Shown: positions 18,634 to 27,542 of the stretch, piece by piece
Numbering within the stretch: the stretch's first letter is position 1
How the letters are laid out: every line of letters begins with the position of its first letter
Origin: Methylicorpusculum oleiharenae
Lineage (GTDB): Bacteria > Pseudomonadota > Gammaproteobacteria > Methylococcales > Methylomonadaceae
Direction of reading: 5' to 3'
DNA: 64,000 nt
Assembly (NCBI RefSeq): GCF_009828925.2
Contig: NZ_WUTY02000001.1
Location: 62,001-126,000, forward strand
Position numbers and translations under genes: made by a program
Notes under the pieces: model-generated
Database searches by the model: none
What the model was told of the DNA's origin: nothing
The model's input: the letters and a program-made list of their open reading frames with translations, nothing else

Positions 18634-19785
18634 ATGAGAATTGCAATACTGACACAACCATTACATAACAACTACGGTGGCTTATTACAAGCTTATGCTC
18701 TACAGACAGTAGTAAAACGAATGGGGCATGAAGTATTGACAGTAGATATATGGACAGTGGAGAGTAAAAGAGATTTTAAATTTTATTTCAGATTATTCAG
18801 ATCAATCGGCAAGAGACTAATTCTCCGTTACATACTCGGCAAGCTGATTGTGGTAAACATATGGCCAACTGCAAAGTTTAAAAACATAATTTCACAACAT
18901 ACTCAACGCTTTATAAATGAGAATATCCAGACCACATCGAAAATTGAGTCTGGATCCAATCTTTCAACTATTTCTAGCTATGATTTTGAAGCTTATATTG
19001 TCGGTAGCGATCAAGTTTGGCGACCAAAGTACTCACCTTGTTTAACTCATTACTTTCTTGATTTTATCAATGAAAATGACCCTGCTAAACGAATTGCTTA
19101 TGCAGCTTCTTTCGGAGTTGACAATTGGGAGTACACTCAAGAACAAACAATTATATGCGCAAACTTAGCAAAAAGATTTAATGCAATTTCAGTGAGGGAA
19201 GATTCTGCAATTGAGCTTTGCAAAAAACACTTTGACGTAAATGCAACACACGTACTAGACCCCACCCTATTATTGAATAAGGAAGATTATATAACCTTGG
19301 TTGAAAAAGATAATGTCCTACCAGTCAAAGAAAGTCTGGTTATTTATATCTTTGATCTGTCACCTAGCAACAAAAGTATAATAACAAAGGTTTCAGAGAT
19401 ATACGGCCTTAATCCTTTTTTCATTAATAAAAATACAAATACAAGTCAATTACCATATAACGATCGAATTTACCCTCCAGTCACACAATGGTTACGTGGA
19501 TTCATGGATGCAGAATTTATAATAACCGATTCATTTCATGGCACCGCTTTTTCAATTTTATTTAATAAACCATTTTTAGCATTGGGAAACGAAAGTCGCG
19601 GTTCAGCCCGTTTTAACTCACTTTTGAAGATATTTGGCCTTGAAAACCGGCTAATAAACTCTTTACAAGAACTAACGGATGAACAAATTAAAGAATCGAT
19701 TAACTGGGTTCACGTAAACAAAGTGCTAAATGAAAGAAAAGCAGAGGCTGTACGATTTTTAAAAGATGCAATAGAGAAAGTGTAA
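18634..19785 (+). CDS. Polysaccharide pyruvyl transferase family protein
   Basis: A 383-residue PF04230-type protein: MRIAILTQPLHNNYGGLLQAYALQ, YIVGSDQVWRPKY, RIAYAASFGV, SVREDSAIELC, VLDPTLLL and ITDSFHGTAFSILFNKPF. It would add a pyruvyl ketal to a sugar of the repeat unit, from phosphoenolpyruvate. It follows the nitroreductase-like gene with a 156-bp AT-rich gap. Confidence 0.87.
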   Translation: MRIAILTQPLHNNYGGLLQAYALQTVVKRMGHEVLTVDIWTVESKRDFKFYFRLFRSIGKRLILRYILGKLIVVNIWPTAKFKNIISQHTQRFINENIQTTSKIESGSNLSTISSYDFEAYIVGSDQVWRPKYSPCLTHYFLDFINENDPAKRIAYAASFGVDNWEYTQEQTIICANLAKRFNAISVREDSAIELCKKHFDVNATHVLDPTLLLNKEDYITLVEKDNVLPVKESLVIYIFDLSPSNKSIITKVSEIYGLNPFFINKNTNTSQLPYNDRIYPPVTQWLRGFMDAEFIITDSFHGTAFSILFNKPFLALGNESRGSARFNSLLKIFGLENRLINSLQELTDEQIKESINWVHVNKVLNERKAEAVRFLKDAIEKV

Positions 19786-19835
19786 TCAAGCATCCAGAAT
19801 AAAAACCATACAAAATCTTCAACTAAAATCTATTT

Positions 19836-20792
19836 ATGTCAAAAAGAAATAGCGTAAAAGTCTCTGTCATTATCCCTACATTTAATGCCGAACCTTATAT
19901 TAAGCAAGCATTAGAATCAGTTATCAATCAGACAGAAACTGATTTAGAAGTAATCGTCTGCGATGACCTTTCAACTGACAATACTGTTGCTGTTGTAGAA
20001 GGCATGGTTTTAAGTGATTGCAGAATAAAATTAATTAAAAACAATCAAAACCAAGGTCCATCATGTTCCCGTAACCGTGCCATATCTGAAGCTAACGGTT
20101 TTTGGATTGCCTTGCTGGATGCAGATGATTTTTACCATCCGGAGCGATTAAATAAACTCATAGAAATTGCAGAACTAAATAACGCGGATTTAGTTGCAGA
20201 CAATGTTTTTTATGTCGATATCAATGGACAAAATCCATTAATCGCATTTCCAGAAACTACACATGAGAAAAATTTTAAAATAATATCTGTAACCGAATTT
20301 ATTGCAAACGATTTTCCAATCAAAACAGGCTTTAACTATGGCTACTTGAAACCAATCGTGCGACGCTCATTTCTTAAAAATCACATGATTAGATATGATG
20401 AGCATGTCAGATTAGGAGAAGACTTTATGTTATATACCGAATGCCTGCTGCAAGGAGCAATATTTGTACTAACAAATCAGCCTTATTATTATTATCGTAG
20501 GGTACCACAATCGCTAAGTAGAACGGGCGACAATACAAAATACCAAGAACTGCGTGACAATAATTTAAAATTAATTAATAGCGCAAAAAAAGTCGGCAAA
20601 ATGACAGTTGTTAAATTATTGGAAAAAAGACAAAAACGTTATGATAAATTAATGCTTTATTACGATATTGTCAGGCTTATTAAGCAGTGGCGATTTTATT
20701 CAGCTGCAAAGAAATTGATAACAAATCCGAAATCATGGATTACATGTGTAAGGATGAGTTCTAGATATTTAAAAAGGATATTCCTTAAATGA
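19836..20792 (+). CDS. Glycosyltransferase family 2
   Basis: A 318-residue GT-A fold enzyme with VSVIIPTFNAEPYIKQALESVINQT, the nucleotide-sugar metal site ALLDADDFYHPERL (DxD-type) and a C-terminal basic helix. Its stop overlaps the next gene start by ATGA (20789-20792). Probably transfers a sugar to the lipid-linked repeat unit at the inner face of the membrane. Confidence 0.88.
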   Translation: MSKRNSVKVSVIIPTFNAEPYIKQALESVINQTETDLEVIVCDDLSTDNTVAVVEGMVLSDCRIKLIKNNQNQGPSCSRNRAISEANGFWIALLDADDFYHPERLNKLIEIAELNNADLVADNVFYVDINGQNPLIAFPETTHEKNFKIISVTEFIANDFPIKTGFNYGYLKPIVRRSFLKNHMIRYDEHVRLGEDFMLYTECLLQGAIFVLTNQPYYYYRRVPQSLSRTGDNTKYQELRDNNLKLINSAKKVGKMTVVKLLEKRQKRYDKLMLYYDIVRLIKQWRFYSAAKKLITNPKSWITCVRMSSRYLKRIFLK

Positions 20793-21703
20793 CAGCATTT
20801 AAAACCATCAACATTGACATTTGTATCGCAACATATAAACGGCAAGAATTATTAGGCAAATTATTAAAATCGTTATCAAAACAAACACTAATAAATTCAA
20901 TTAAGCTAAGAATTATCATTATTGATAACGATCCAGAACAATCTGCTAGATTAACGGTTGAAAATTTTTTTTATGATAAAGATATTGTTTATATATATGA
21001 CGTACAACCAAAAAAAAATATATCTTTAACCCGCAATAAAGCGTTGGATTTTGTCACTGCCGATTATTTAGCTTTTATTGATGATGACGAATGGGCCGTG
21101 CCAAACTGGCTAAATCTATTATTAAATGCCAGCCAGCAATACAATGCGGACATAGTATTTGGACCAGTGTTACCACAATTCCCTGAAGATACCCCTGAAT
21201 GGATATTGAAAGGCGGTTTTTTTTATCGAAACAATAAAACGGGGGCTGTCTTGACTCATGGTGCAAGTGGTAATGTATTAATTCGTGCACCGAAAGCATT
21301 TAAGAATACTTTGTATTTTGATCCGAAATACGGCCTCACTGGAGGTGAAGATACTGAATTGTTCCACCGACTGTATTTGCTTGGCGCTAAAATGATTTGG
21401 TGTAATGAAGCATTGGCCTATGAAGATGTTCCGCGGGAACGTATGACGGTCCAGTGGTTAGTCAAGCGTGCGCTACGAGGTGGCCAAATTTACGCCAAAA
21501 TTTATTTAAAAGATTATTCGTTATATAAACGCATCACATGGTTTATTAAACGTATTAGTTATCTTGTCATAGCTATTATTTCGTTACCTGTAGCTTTTTT
21601 TATGGGCAAAAGCAGTTGGGTTTGGGTTTTACGTAAACTGATGGCAAATTACGGTCAATTAAGCATGTTATTTATAAATGATGCTTATCAAGAATACAAA
21701 TAA
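20789..21703 (+). CDS. Glycosyltransferase family 2
   Basis: A 304-residue GT2: INIDICIATYKRQELLGKLLKSL, IIIDNDPEQSA, NISLTRNKALDFVTADYLAFIDDDEWAVPNWL (DDD metal motif), GASGNVLIRAPKAF and GGEDTELFHRLYLLGAKMIWC. The C-terminus has one or two hydrophobic stretches (YLVIAIISLPVAFFMG), suggesting membrane attachment. Confidence 0.88.
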   Translation: MTAFKTINIDICIATYKRQELLGKLLKSLSKQTLINSIKLRIIIIDNDPEQSARLTVENFFYDKDIVYIYDVQPKKNISLTRNKALDFVTADYLAFIDDDEWAVPNWLNLLLNASQQYNADIVFGPVLPQFPEDTPEWILKGGFFYRNNKTGAVLTHGASGNVLIRAPKAFKNTLYFDPKYGLTGGEDTELFHRLYLLGAKMIWCNEALAYEDVPRERMTVQWLVKRALRGGQIYAKIYLKDYSLYKRITWFIKRISYLVIAIISLPVAFFMGKSSWVWVLRKLMANYGQLSMLFINDAYQEYK

Positions 21704-21732
21704 CATTTATCAATATGAATTTACGATGACTT

Positions 21733-23037
21733 ATGACATTAAACCACCAACCAAATATCGGCTGCGCCTATCTTTTGCCATTTTTAATTTATTTTACAGT
21801 CAATAGTATCGCTTTACTGCAGCCGTCCTATGGCACCGATTTAAAACAAGAAAGTAGTATCATCAATCAAATTACATTAACACTTGCTTATACTACTGCC
21901 TTAATATTGATATTAAAGCAACATGGACTATTACCTTATATATTGAAGAGAGCAATACCACTGTGCGCTTTGTTTTTATTTACGCTTATTTCATTTTATT
22001 GGTCTTATTTCCCTAGCAAAGTTTTTATTTCATTTATACATAATGTTGGTTTATCACTAATTGCAATATGCATGGCCATCTATTTACTTAGTAATAAAAA
22101 TAATTTTTTTAAATTATTATTAATAATTTTAATGCTATACATTTTTACCAGTATTATTGTCACTATATATATGCCCCATATTGGAGTTATGACATCCTCA
22201 AATATTTATGACATTAGCTTGATAGGAAGGTGGCGGGGATTAACAGGGCACCCGAATTCCTTAGGCATAATCTGTTTATTTACAACCTGGGTTTGCTCTT
22301 GTGCATTATTTAAATCAAAAAATAACAAATGGGTTTACTTTCTTGCTGTAGTCTCCTTAGCTGGCACTTTTTACTGCTTACATAAAGCCGACAGCATGAC
22401 TTCATTAATTTTATCTATTGCTTTAGTGCTAGGCATCAGTGGATTTTATCTGATTAACAGTTCATCCAGAAACACTAAGCTGATTAAAACTTTATCTTGT
22501 GTTTTTCTATTTATCATCGGCATATTTTTTATATATATCCAACATCCCGAGATATTTACAGTTAAATTTTTTTTCCATTTAATTGGAAGGAATGAAAACT
22601 TAAGTGGCCGAACAAGCCTCTGGGAAATTGGACTCAAAGGCCATGAGGCCAAACCAATATTAGGTTGGAGCTTTGACAACCTGAGATCTTTCATGAGTAC
22701 TTATAAACTCGGTTATGGACAACTACATAACGGTTATCTTGATTTGCTTGTTCGTGGTGGATATATTTCAATTTTTTTACTTATCCTTATTATTTTACAA
22801 TTATTTTTGCGCATCATAAAAGAAGCCATGGATAACAATCAAGATTATCCTATTGTTTTAAGTTTAATTACCGTAGTTCTAATTCATAACATTACAGAAG
22901 CTAGTATATTGTCAAATAGCAGCCTAACATGGCTAATGTTTTTGATTTCTTATTTTACTACATTGCTTACTTATAAATATAAATCTAAAAGTCATACTCA
23001 ACAAAAAATTACTTATAAGTCGAATACAACATTTTAG
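21733..23037 (+). CDS. O-antigen polymerase/ligase family (Wzy-like) protein
   Basis: A 434-residue integral membrane protein with about 11 segments and the Wzy_C signature region: WRGLTGHPNSLGIICLF, then a long periplasmic loop (GRNENLSGRTSLWEIGLKGHEAKPILGWSFDN...LHNGYLDLLVRGGY). The Arg/His residues of this loop are typical of O-antigen polymerases and ligases. With the flippase it would complete a Wzx/Wzy-type pathway. Confidence 0.85.
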   Translation: MTLNHQPNIGCAYLLPFLIYFTVNSIALLQPSYGTDLKQESSIINQITLTLAYTTALILILKQHGLLPYILKRAIPLCALFLFTLISFYWSYFPSKVFISFIHNVGLSLIAICMAIYLLSNKNNFFKLLLIILMLYIFTSIIVTIYMPHIGVMTSSNIYDISLIGRWRGLTGHPNSLGIICLFTTWVCSCALFKSKNNKWVYFLAVVSLAGTFYCLHKADSMTSLILSIALVLGISGFYLINSSSRNTKLIKTLSCVFLFIIGIFFIYIQHPEIFTVKFFFHLIGRNENLSGRTSLWEIGLKGHEAKPILGWSFDNLRSFMSTYKLGYGQLHNGYLDLLVRGGYISIFLLILIILQLFLRIIKEAMDNNQDYPIVLSLITVVLIHNITEASILSNSSLTWLMFLISYFTTLLTYKYKSKSHTQQKITYKSNTTF

Positions 23038-23070
23038 CTTAAAAATTATTGGCTAAATGACTGAAAATAA

Positions 23071-24540
23071 ATGAGGCAAGTTACAATGTTCAAAAATCAG
23101 TATCTCATTACTCAAAAAATATTACCTTTTGAAAATCTAGAAATTAATCCAATTGAATTTAACGATTTGTTTATTTATGCCTATCCCAACCTGAATATTT
23201 CAGTAGCAAAAAATGCAGATTCTGAATTAATATTAATTGGTTTTATTATTGACCCACTTAATCCTGACGATTCGAATAATCAAATAATTAATAAGCTAGC
23301 TAAATCCTGCGAAACTGTACCGCAATTTTTAAAAGAAATCAGCATCTTTTCTGGCAGATATGTTTTAATTTTTAAGGCGAAAAATGATTTAATTATCACA
23401 GGTGACGCTTGTCACCTTCGTCAAATTAACTTTGGATTTATAGATAATGAATTCGTAATAGGCTCATCACTTAAAATGATTTTAAAAGCACTGAGTAGCG
23501 AGCCACTTATAAATAAACAAAAACTAAATTTTTTAGACAATAAAATATATTTAAATAACGAGTCAGCTTGGTACGGCGAAGAAACAATTGATGAACGTTT
23601 CCACAAGTTATTGCCTAATCATTATTTAGATTTAAAATCCCACAAAACCCATAGAATCCCACTTCACTCAATTGAGCATGAATACGAGGAAAAAACTTTG
23701 GAGTTCGCTTCTTTAATATTGCGTAATACTTATTCTGCATTAACCAAACGATATCAATTAATACAACCGCTAACAGCAGGTTGGGACTCTCGAATTCTAC
23801 TATCGGCAAGCAAGGATAGTAAACATTTAATAAATTATTATGTATTTGATAGATCTTTCGGTAAATCCCCTGATGCATGGGTACCTGATAATTTAAGTAA
23901 ATTATTAAATATAGATTTCACCTGCATTAATCCAAAAGAAATAAGAGATGATTTTTTATTAAAATATAAGCAAGAGCATATTGTACCAAGAGTTCTGCCA
24001 AAGACTGAAAATATTCAATATCACTACGACAAAAACTACCACAAAGATGTAGTTAATATTAATGGGAACTGCACTGAGATTGCTAGGTGCTATTATGGCC
24101 ACACTAATATGAAAATAAGCTTAGATATGTTACTTGCTTTTTCTGGATATAATAATAAAATACCATTCTTTAATATTCAAATAGAAAAATGGTTTTTTAC
24201 TGCCAATCAATATTCTGAGGAGTTTAACATTCCTTTGTTAGATCTTTTCTATTGGGAACAGAGACTTGGAAATTGGGGGGCTAATTATCCTTTTGAACAA
24301 GATATTGCGATTGAAGAGATATCGCCATTTAACAATCGAACCTTACTGTTGAGTATATTAAAAATAGACCCCAATAGAAGAAAGTCACCTAATTATTATT
24401 TTTTTGAAAAATTAATACGGCTTTTATGGAGTGATGTGCTACTCGAACCTATAAATCCCGATGAAAGTTTCCTTAGAAAATTTAAAAATGGTAATGCAAT
24501 ATTAAAATATTTTATACTAAAATCAAAATCATTAATCTAA
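23071..24540 (+). CDS. Asparagine synthetase-like protein of polysaccharide clusters
   Basis: A 489-residue protein with two halves: an N-terminal region like the glutaminase domain of AsnB but without the leading catalytic Cys (GRYVLIFKAKNDLIITGDACHLRQINF), and an ATP-pyrophosphatase half with LTAGWDSRILLSAS where AsnB has SGGLDS. It might amidate or activate a sugar acid, but lacks its own ammonia-generating site. The function is an inference from family and location. Confidence 0.7.
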   Translation: MRQVTMFKNQYLITQKILPFENLEINPIEFNDLFIYAYPNLNISVAKNADSELILIGFIIDPLNPDDSNNQIINKLAKSCETVPQFLKEISIFSGRYVLIFKAKNDLIITGDACHLRQINFGFIDNEFVIGSSLKMILKALSSEPLINKQKLNFLDNKIYLNNESAWYGEETIDERFHKLLPNHYLDLKSHKTHRIPLHSIEHEYEEKTLEFASLILRNTYSALTKRYQLIQPLTAGWDSRILLSASKDSKHLINYYVFDRSFGKSPDAWVPDNLSKLLNIDFTCINPKEIRDDFLLKYKQEHIVPRVLPKTENIQYHYDKNYHKDVVNINGNCTEIARCYYGHTNMKISLDMLLAFSGYNNKIPFFNIQIEKWFFTANQYSEEFNIPLLDLFYWEQRLGNWGANYPFEQDIAIEEISPFNNRTLLLSILKIDPNRRKSPNYYFFEKLIRLLWSDVLLEPINPDESFLRKFKNGNAILKYFILKSKSLI

Positions 24541-24745
24541 TATTTCGATATAAAAATATTTCTTAAGTACCTATAACTTTTGACAATTTTACAATTTTTT
24601 ATTCCGAAATTTTCGGCTAATACTGTTTGCATTTACCGCACATAAGATTACACCTATGAAACCATATTTTGTTAACTCAATCCCTTATGTGAGCGTTCCA
24701 AGTTATTTTTAAATTAGCGCCTTTATATTCCTATAAGGTAACTTA

Positions 24746-25225
24746 ATGAACAAAGTCATTATCGTTCAATATCGTTTACTACATTATCGGTTGGAGCTGT
24801 TTGATCGTCTTCGTAAAGCCTGCGAAAAAAGGGGAATTAACTTGCACTTGGTACACGGTCAACCTACCCAGAGGGAAGAAAAAAAGCGTGATGTCGGTGC
24901 CTTACCTTGGGCAGATGTGGTGCTAAATCGCTATGTATCTTTAGGCAGCAAAGATGTGCTTTGGGAACCGTTCCCCACCCAACATCGCGATGCCGACTTA
25001 GTGATTCTAATGCAGGAAATCCGCCTGCTTTCAAATTACTCCTGGCTTTTTTTGCGCGGTTTGCTTTATGCCAGGGTGGGTTATTGAGGGCATGTACGTA
25101 ACTTTCAGGCAAATCATCCGGCGGTTTTACTGGGAAAGTGGAAGCAATTTTTAGTGGGCCGGGATAATTGATGGTTTTTTTATACCGATATGACAAAAGA
25201 CATTCTGCTATTTTACCATCTAACA
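24746..25225 (+). pseudogene. Glycosyltransferase family 4, decayed duplicate of 25875-27017
   Basis: The first 113 residues (MNKVIIVQYRLLHYRLELFDRLRKA) match the N-terminus of the intact GT4 at 25875 at about 75-80%. TGA replaces the Trp of GYWGHG, and a second TGA replaces the first Trp of DWWFAYTDM. Homology then stops at TKDILL near 25212, just before the acyltransferase gene. The C-terminal sugar-nucleotide domain is absent. Confidence 0.85.
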
Positions 25226-25239
25226 AACAGGGATAGCCT

Positions 25240-25878
25240 ATGTTAAATATCTTGCTAGCCGTTGGACGGCGTCTTCAAACCAATTTAAAAGTTCTACTCT
25301 CAAGAAAGATACGCAGTGTTGGTAATGATATCCACATTGGCTCGGGTAGTCGTTTTTGGGCTCCAAAATCCATTTCAATTGGCAGCGGCGTCTATATCGG
25401 CAAGGACGTATTGGTCGAGTGTAACGCAGAAATAGGCGATTACGTTCTAATAGCAAACCGCGTGGCTTTGGTTGGCCGGCGTGATCACGACTTTCGTGCA
25501 ATTGGAATCCCTGTCCGCTTTTCTCCTTGGGTAGGCAGAAAGATGCCGCCTAGCCCATACAAAGAAGAAAAAGTTCTTATTGAAACCGACGTTTGGATTG
25601 GATTTAGCGCAATTGTGTTATCTGGTGTAACAATTGGCCGAGGAGCAATTGTTGCCGCTGGAGCAGTTGTATCACGAGATGTTGGTGCTTATGAAATTGT
25701 GGCAGGTAATCCCGCACAAAAAGTTGGCATACGTTTTAAAGATGAGGTCACCATTCAACAACATGAAGCATCTATAAAAACCGGCCGTTTCGTATCTTCC
25801 GAACGAGGATATGATCACTGGCTAATAGAACCAAGCCTAGAAATTGACGCAGTGGAACACTATCAGGAAATGGAATGA
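25240..25878 (+). CDS. Hexapeptide-repeat sugar O-acyltransferase
   Basis: A 212-residue left-handed beta-helix enzyme (repeats such as IHIGSGSRFWAPKSISIGSGVYIGKDVLVECNAEIG) with the CatB/NodL-type C-terminal pattern VWIGFSAIVLSGVTIGRGAIVAAGAVVSRDVGAYEIVAGNPAQ. It probably acetylates a sugar of the polysaccharide with acetyl-CoA. It overlaps the following GT4 by ATGA (25875-25878). It lies between the two GT4 copies, so the duplication event bracketed it. Confidence 0.85.
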   Translation: MLNILLAVGRRLQTNLKVLLSRKIRSVGNDIHIGSGSRFWAPKSISIGSGVYIGKDVLVECNAEIGDYVLIANRVALVGRRDHDFRAIGIPVRFSPWVGRKMPPSPYKEEKVLIETDVWIGFSAIVLSGVTIGRGAIVAAGAVVSRDVGAYEIVAGNPAQKVGIRFKDEVTIQQHEASIKTGRFVSSERGYDHWLIEPSLEIDAVEHYQEME

Positions 25879-27017
25879 AAAAAGTTGTAATTCTTCAACA
25901 TCGTTTACTTCACTATCGCATGAATTTTTTTGACCGGCTGCGTAAAGGATGCGAAGCAAAAGGAATTCAACTGCATTTAGTACATGGGCAACCTACCCAA
26001 CGAGAGAGAGAAAAGCGCGATGTCGGCACATTGCCTTGGGCGGATGTTGTAGTAAATCGCTATATATCTATAGGCAGTAAAGATGTGCTTTGGCAACCGT
26101 TCCCCGCCCATCATCACGATGCTGACTTAGTGATTATAATGCAAGAAAATCGCCTGCTTTCCAATTACCCGTGGCTATTTTTGCGCGGTTTGCATAAATC
26201 AAAATTAGGGTATTGGGGGCATGGTCGTAATTTTCAGGCCCACCATCCTGCGGGTTTATTAGAAAAGTGGAAGCAATTTTTATTAGGCCGGGTTGATTGG
26301 TGGTTTGCCTATACCGACATGACAAAAGATATACTTTTATCTAACGGTTACCCGGCCGAGCGTATAACGGTATTGGATAATGCCATTGACAATGAAGGTT
26401 TTTTGGCCGATTTGGCATCAATTACCGATACTCGTCTTTCTGAGTTACGTAACGAGTTGGGCTTGCCAGACGACGCACATGTCGGTTTATTTTGCGGTTC
26501 TCTTTATCCGGATAAACGTCTGGATTATATGGTAGCCGCTGCTGATAAGATTCAGGCATCGCAGCCTCATTTTCACTTAGTAGTCATTGGTGATGGCCCA
26601 AGTGTCTCTGTAATTAAAGAGGCAACAGTATCACGGCCTTGGCTACATTGGGTAGGAGTGCGCAAAGGCATTGATAAGGCGGCCTATTTTCGTTTAGCAC
26701 ATATCGTCTTAAATCCTGGTGCTGTAGGGTTGCATGTGCTGGATTCATTCTGTGCCGGTGTTCCTATGGTTACTACATTTACAGCTCGACACGGACCAGA
26801 GATTGCCTATCTCAAGGATGGTGAAAATGGCTTGGTGGTAAAGGGTGGTGTTGACGATTATGCCGATGCCATCATTGGTTTATTACTTAATCCCTCGTAT
26901 TATATGCAGTTAAAAGCAGGGGCTCTTAATGGCTCTAAGCGTTACACCTTGCAAAACATGGTAGACAGTTTTGCTAATGGGATTGAGCGTTGCTTGATCA
27001 TGGACAAGAAGTTTTAG
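25875..27017 (+). CDS. Glycosyltransferase family 4
   Basis: A 380-residue GT-B enzyme: N-terminal acceptor domain (ILQHRLLHYRMNFFDRLRKG...LHLVHGQPTQRE) and C-terminal nucleotide-sugar domain with FCGSLYPDKRLDYMV, VVIGDGPSV, WVGVRKG and LNPGAVGLHVLDSFCAGVPMVTT (E/H-type GT4 signature region). Last gene of the cluster. The decayed paralogue is 650 bp upstream. Confidence 0.88.
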   Translation: MKKVVILQHRLLHYRMNFFDRLRKGCEAKGIQLHLVHGQPTQREREKRDVGTLPWADVVVNRYISIGSKDVLWQPFPAHHHDADLVIIMQENRLLSNYPWLFLRGLHKSKLGYWGHGRNFQAHHPAGLLEKWKQFLLGRVDWWFAYTDMTKDILLSNGYPAERITVLDNAIDNEGFLADLASITDTRLSELRNELGLPDDAHVGLFCGSLYPDKRLDYMVAAADKIQASQPHFHLVVIGDGPSVSVIKEATVSRPWLHWVGVRKGIDKAAYFRLAHIVLNPGAVGLHVLDSFCAGVPMVTTFTARHGPEIAYLKDGENGLVVKGGVDDYADAIIGLLLNPSYYMQLKAGALNGSKRYTLQNMVDSFANGIERCLIMDKKF

Positions 27018-27542
27018 CGGTTAAGGAATAAGTACAAAATAACTTAGACTTTTCCCCCCATCATCTCAGTCCTCTTCCAGAGAAGGGATTATACGACACA
27101 ATTTATTTTATGCTTGTTCCTAAGTTGATTAGCTATATCATGTGAAAAGGCATATTTATGTAGTTAAAATGCATGACCCAAGTAACATGCACGAAGCAAA
27201 TAAACAATAAATATCAGTAGCCTTGGTTGCAGTCCGTTCGAATTGTTCCAAATCGAAGAATGGTGTTTTCAAGCCTCCGGCTTTGCCGGATGTTTTTTAC
27301 TTATGTCGCGACAAACACATGGCTCGCACATGACCCAACCCCTCGTCCAATTGCTCTATCCTTTTCTGCGACACAGTTCACGCCAAAACTGAGCGTCTAG
27401 TCAAAGAAAAATATCCATTGTATTCCTAGACTCTAATTCAATGTTGTAAGCCAGAGGTTAATACTAAGCCATTCCTCTGATTCAGATTTTCCAAAAACAG
27501 AAGACTGATTACATTTGTAAGAAAGACTCTTAAGGAATAAAA
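27018..27542. other. Intergenic region before the beta-helix gene
   Basis: No gene seen. It contains a short inverted motif (caagcctccggctttgccgg near 27270) and presumably the promoter for the 27543 gene, whose start is preceded by AAGGAATAAAA. I cannot place a convincing -35/-10. Confidence 0.4.
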
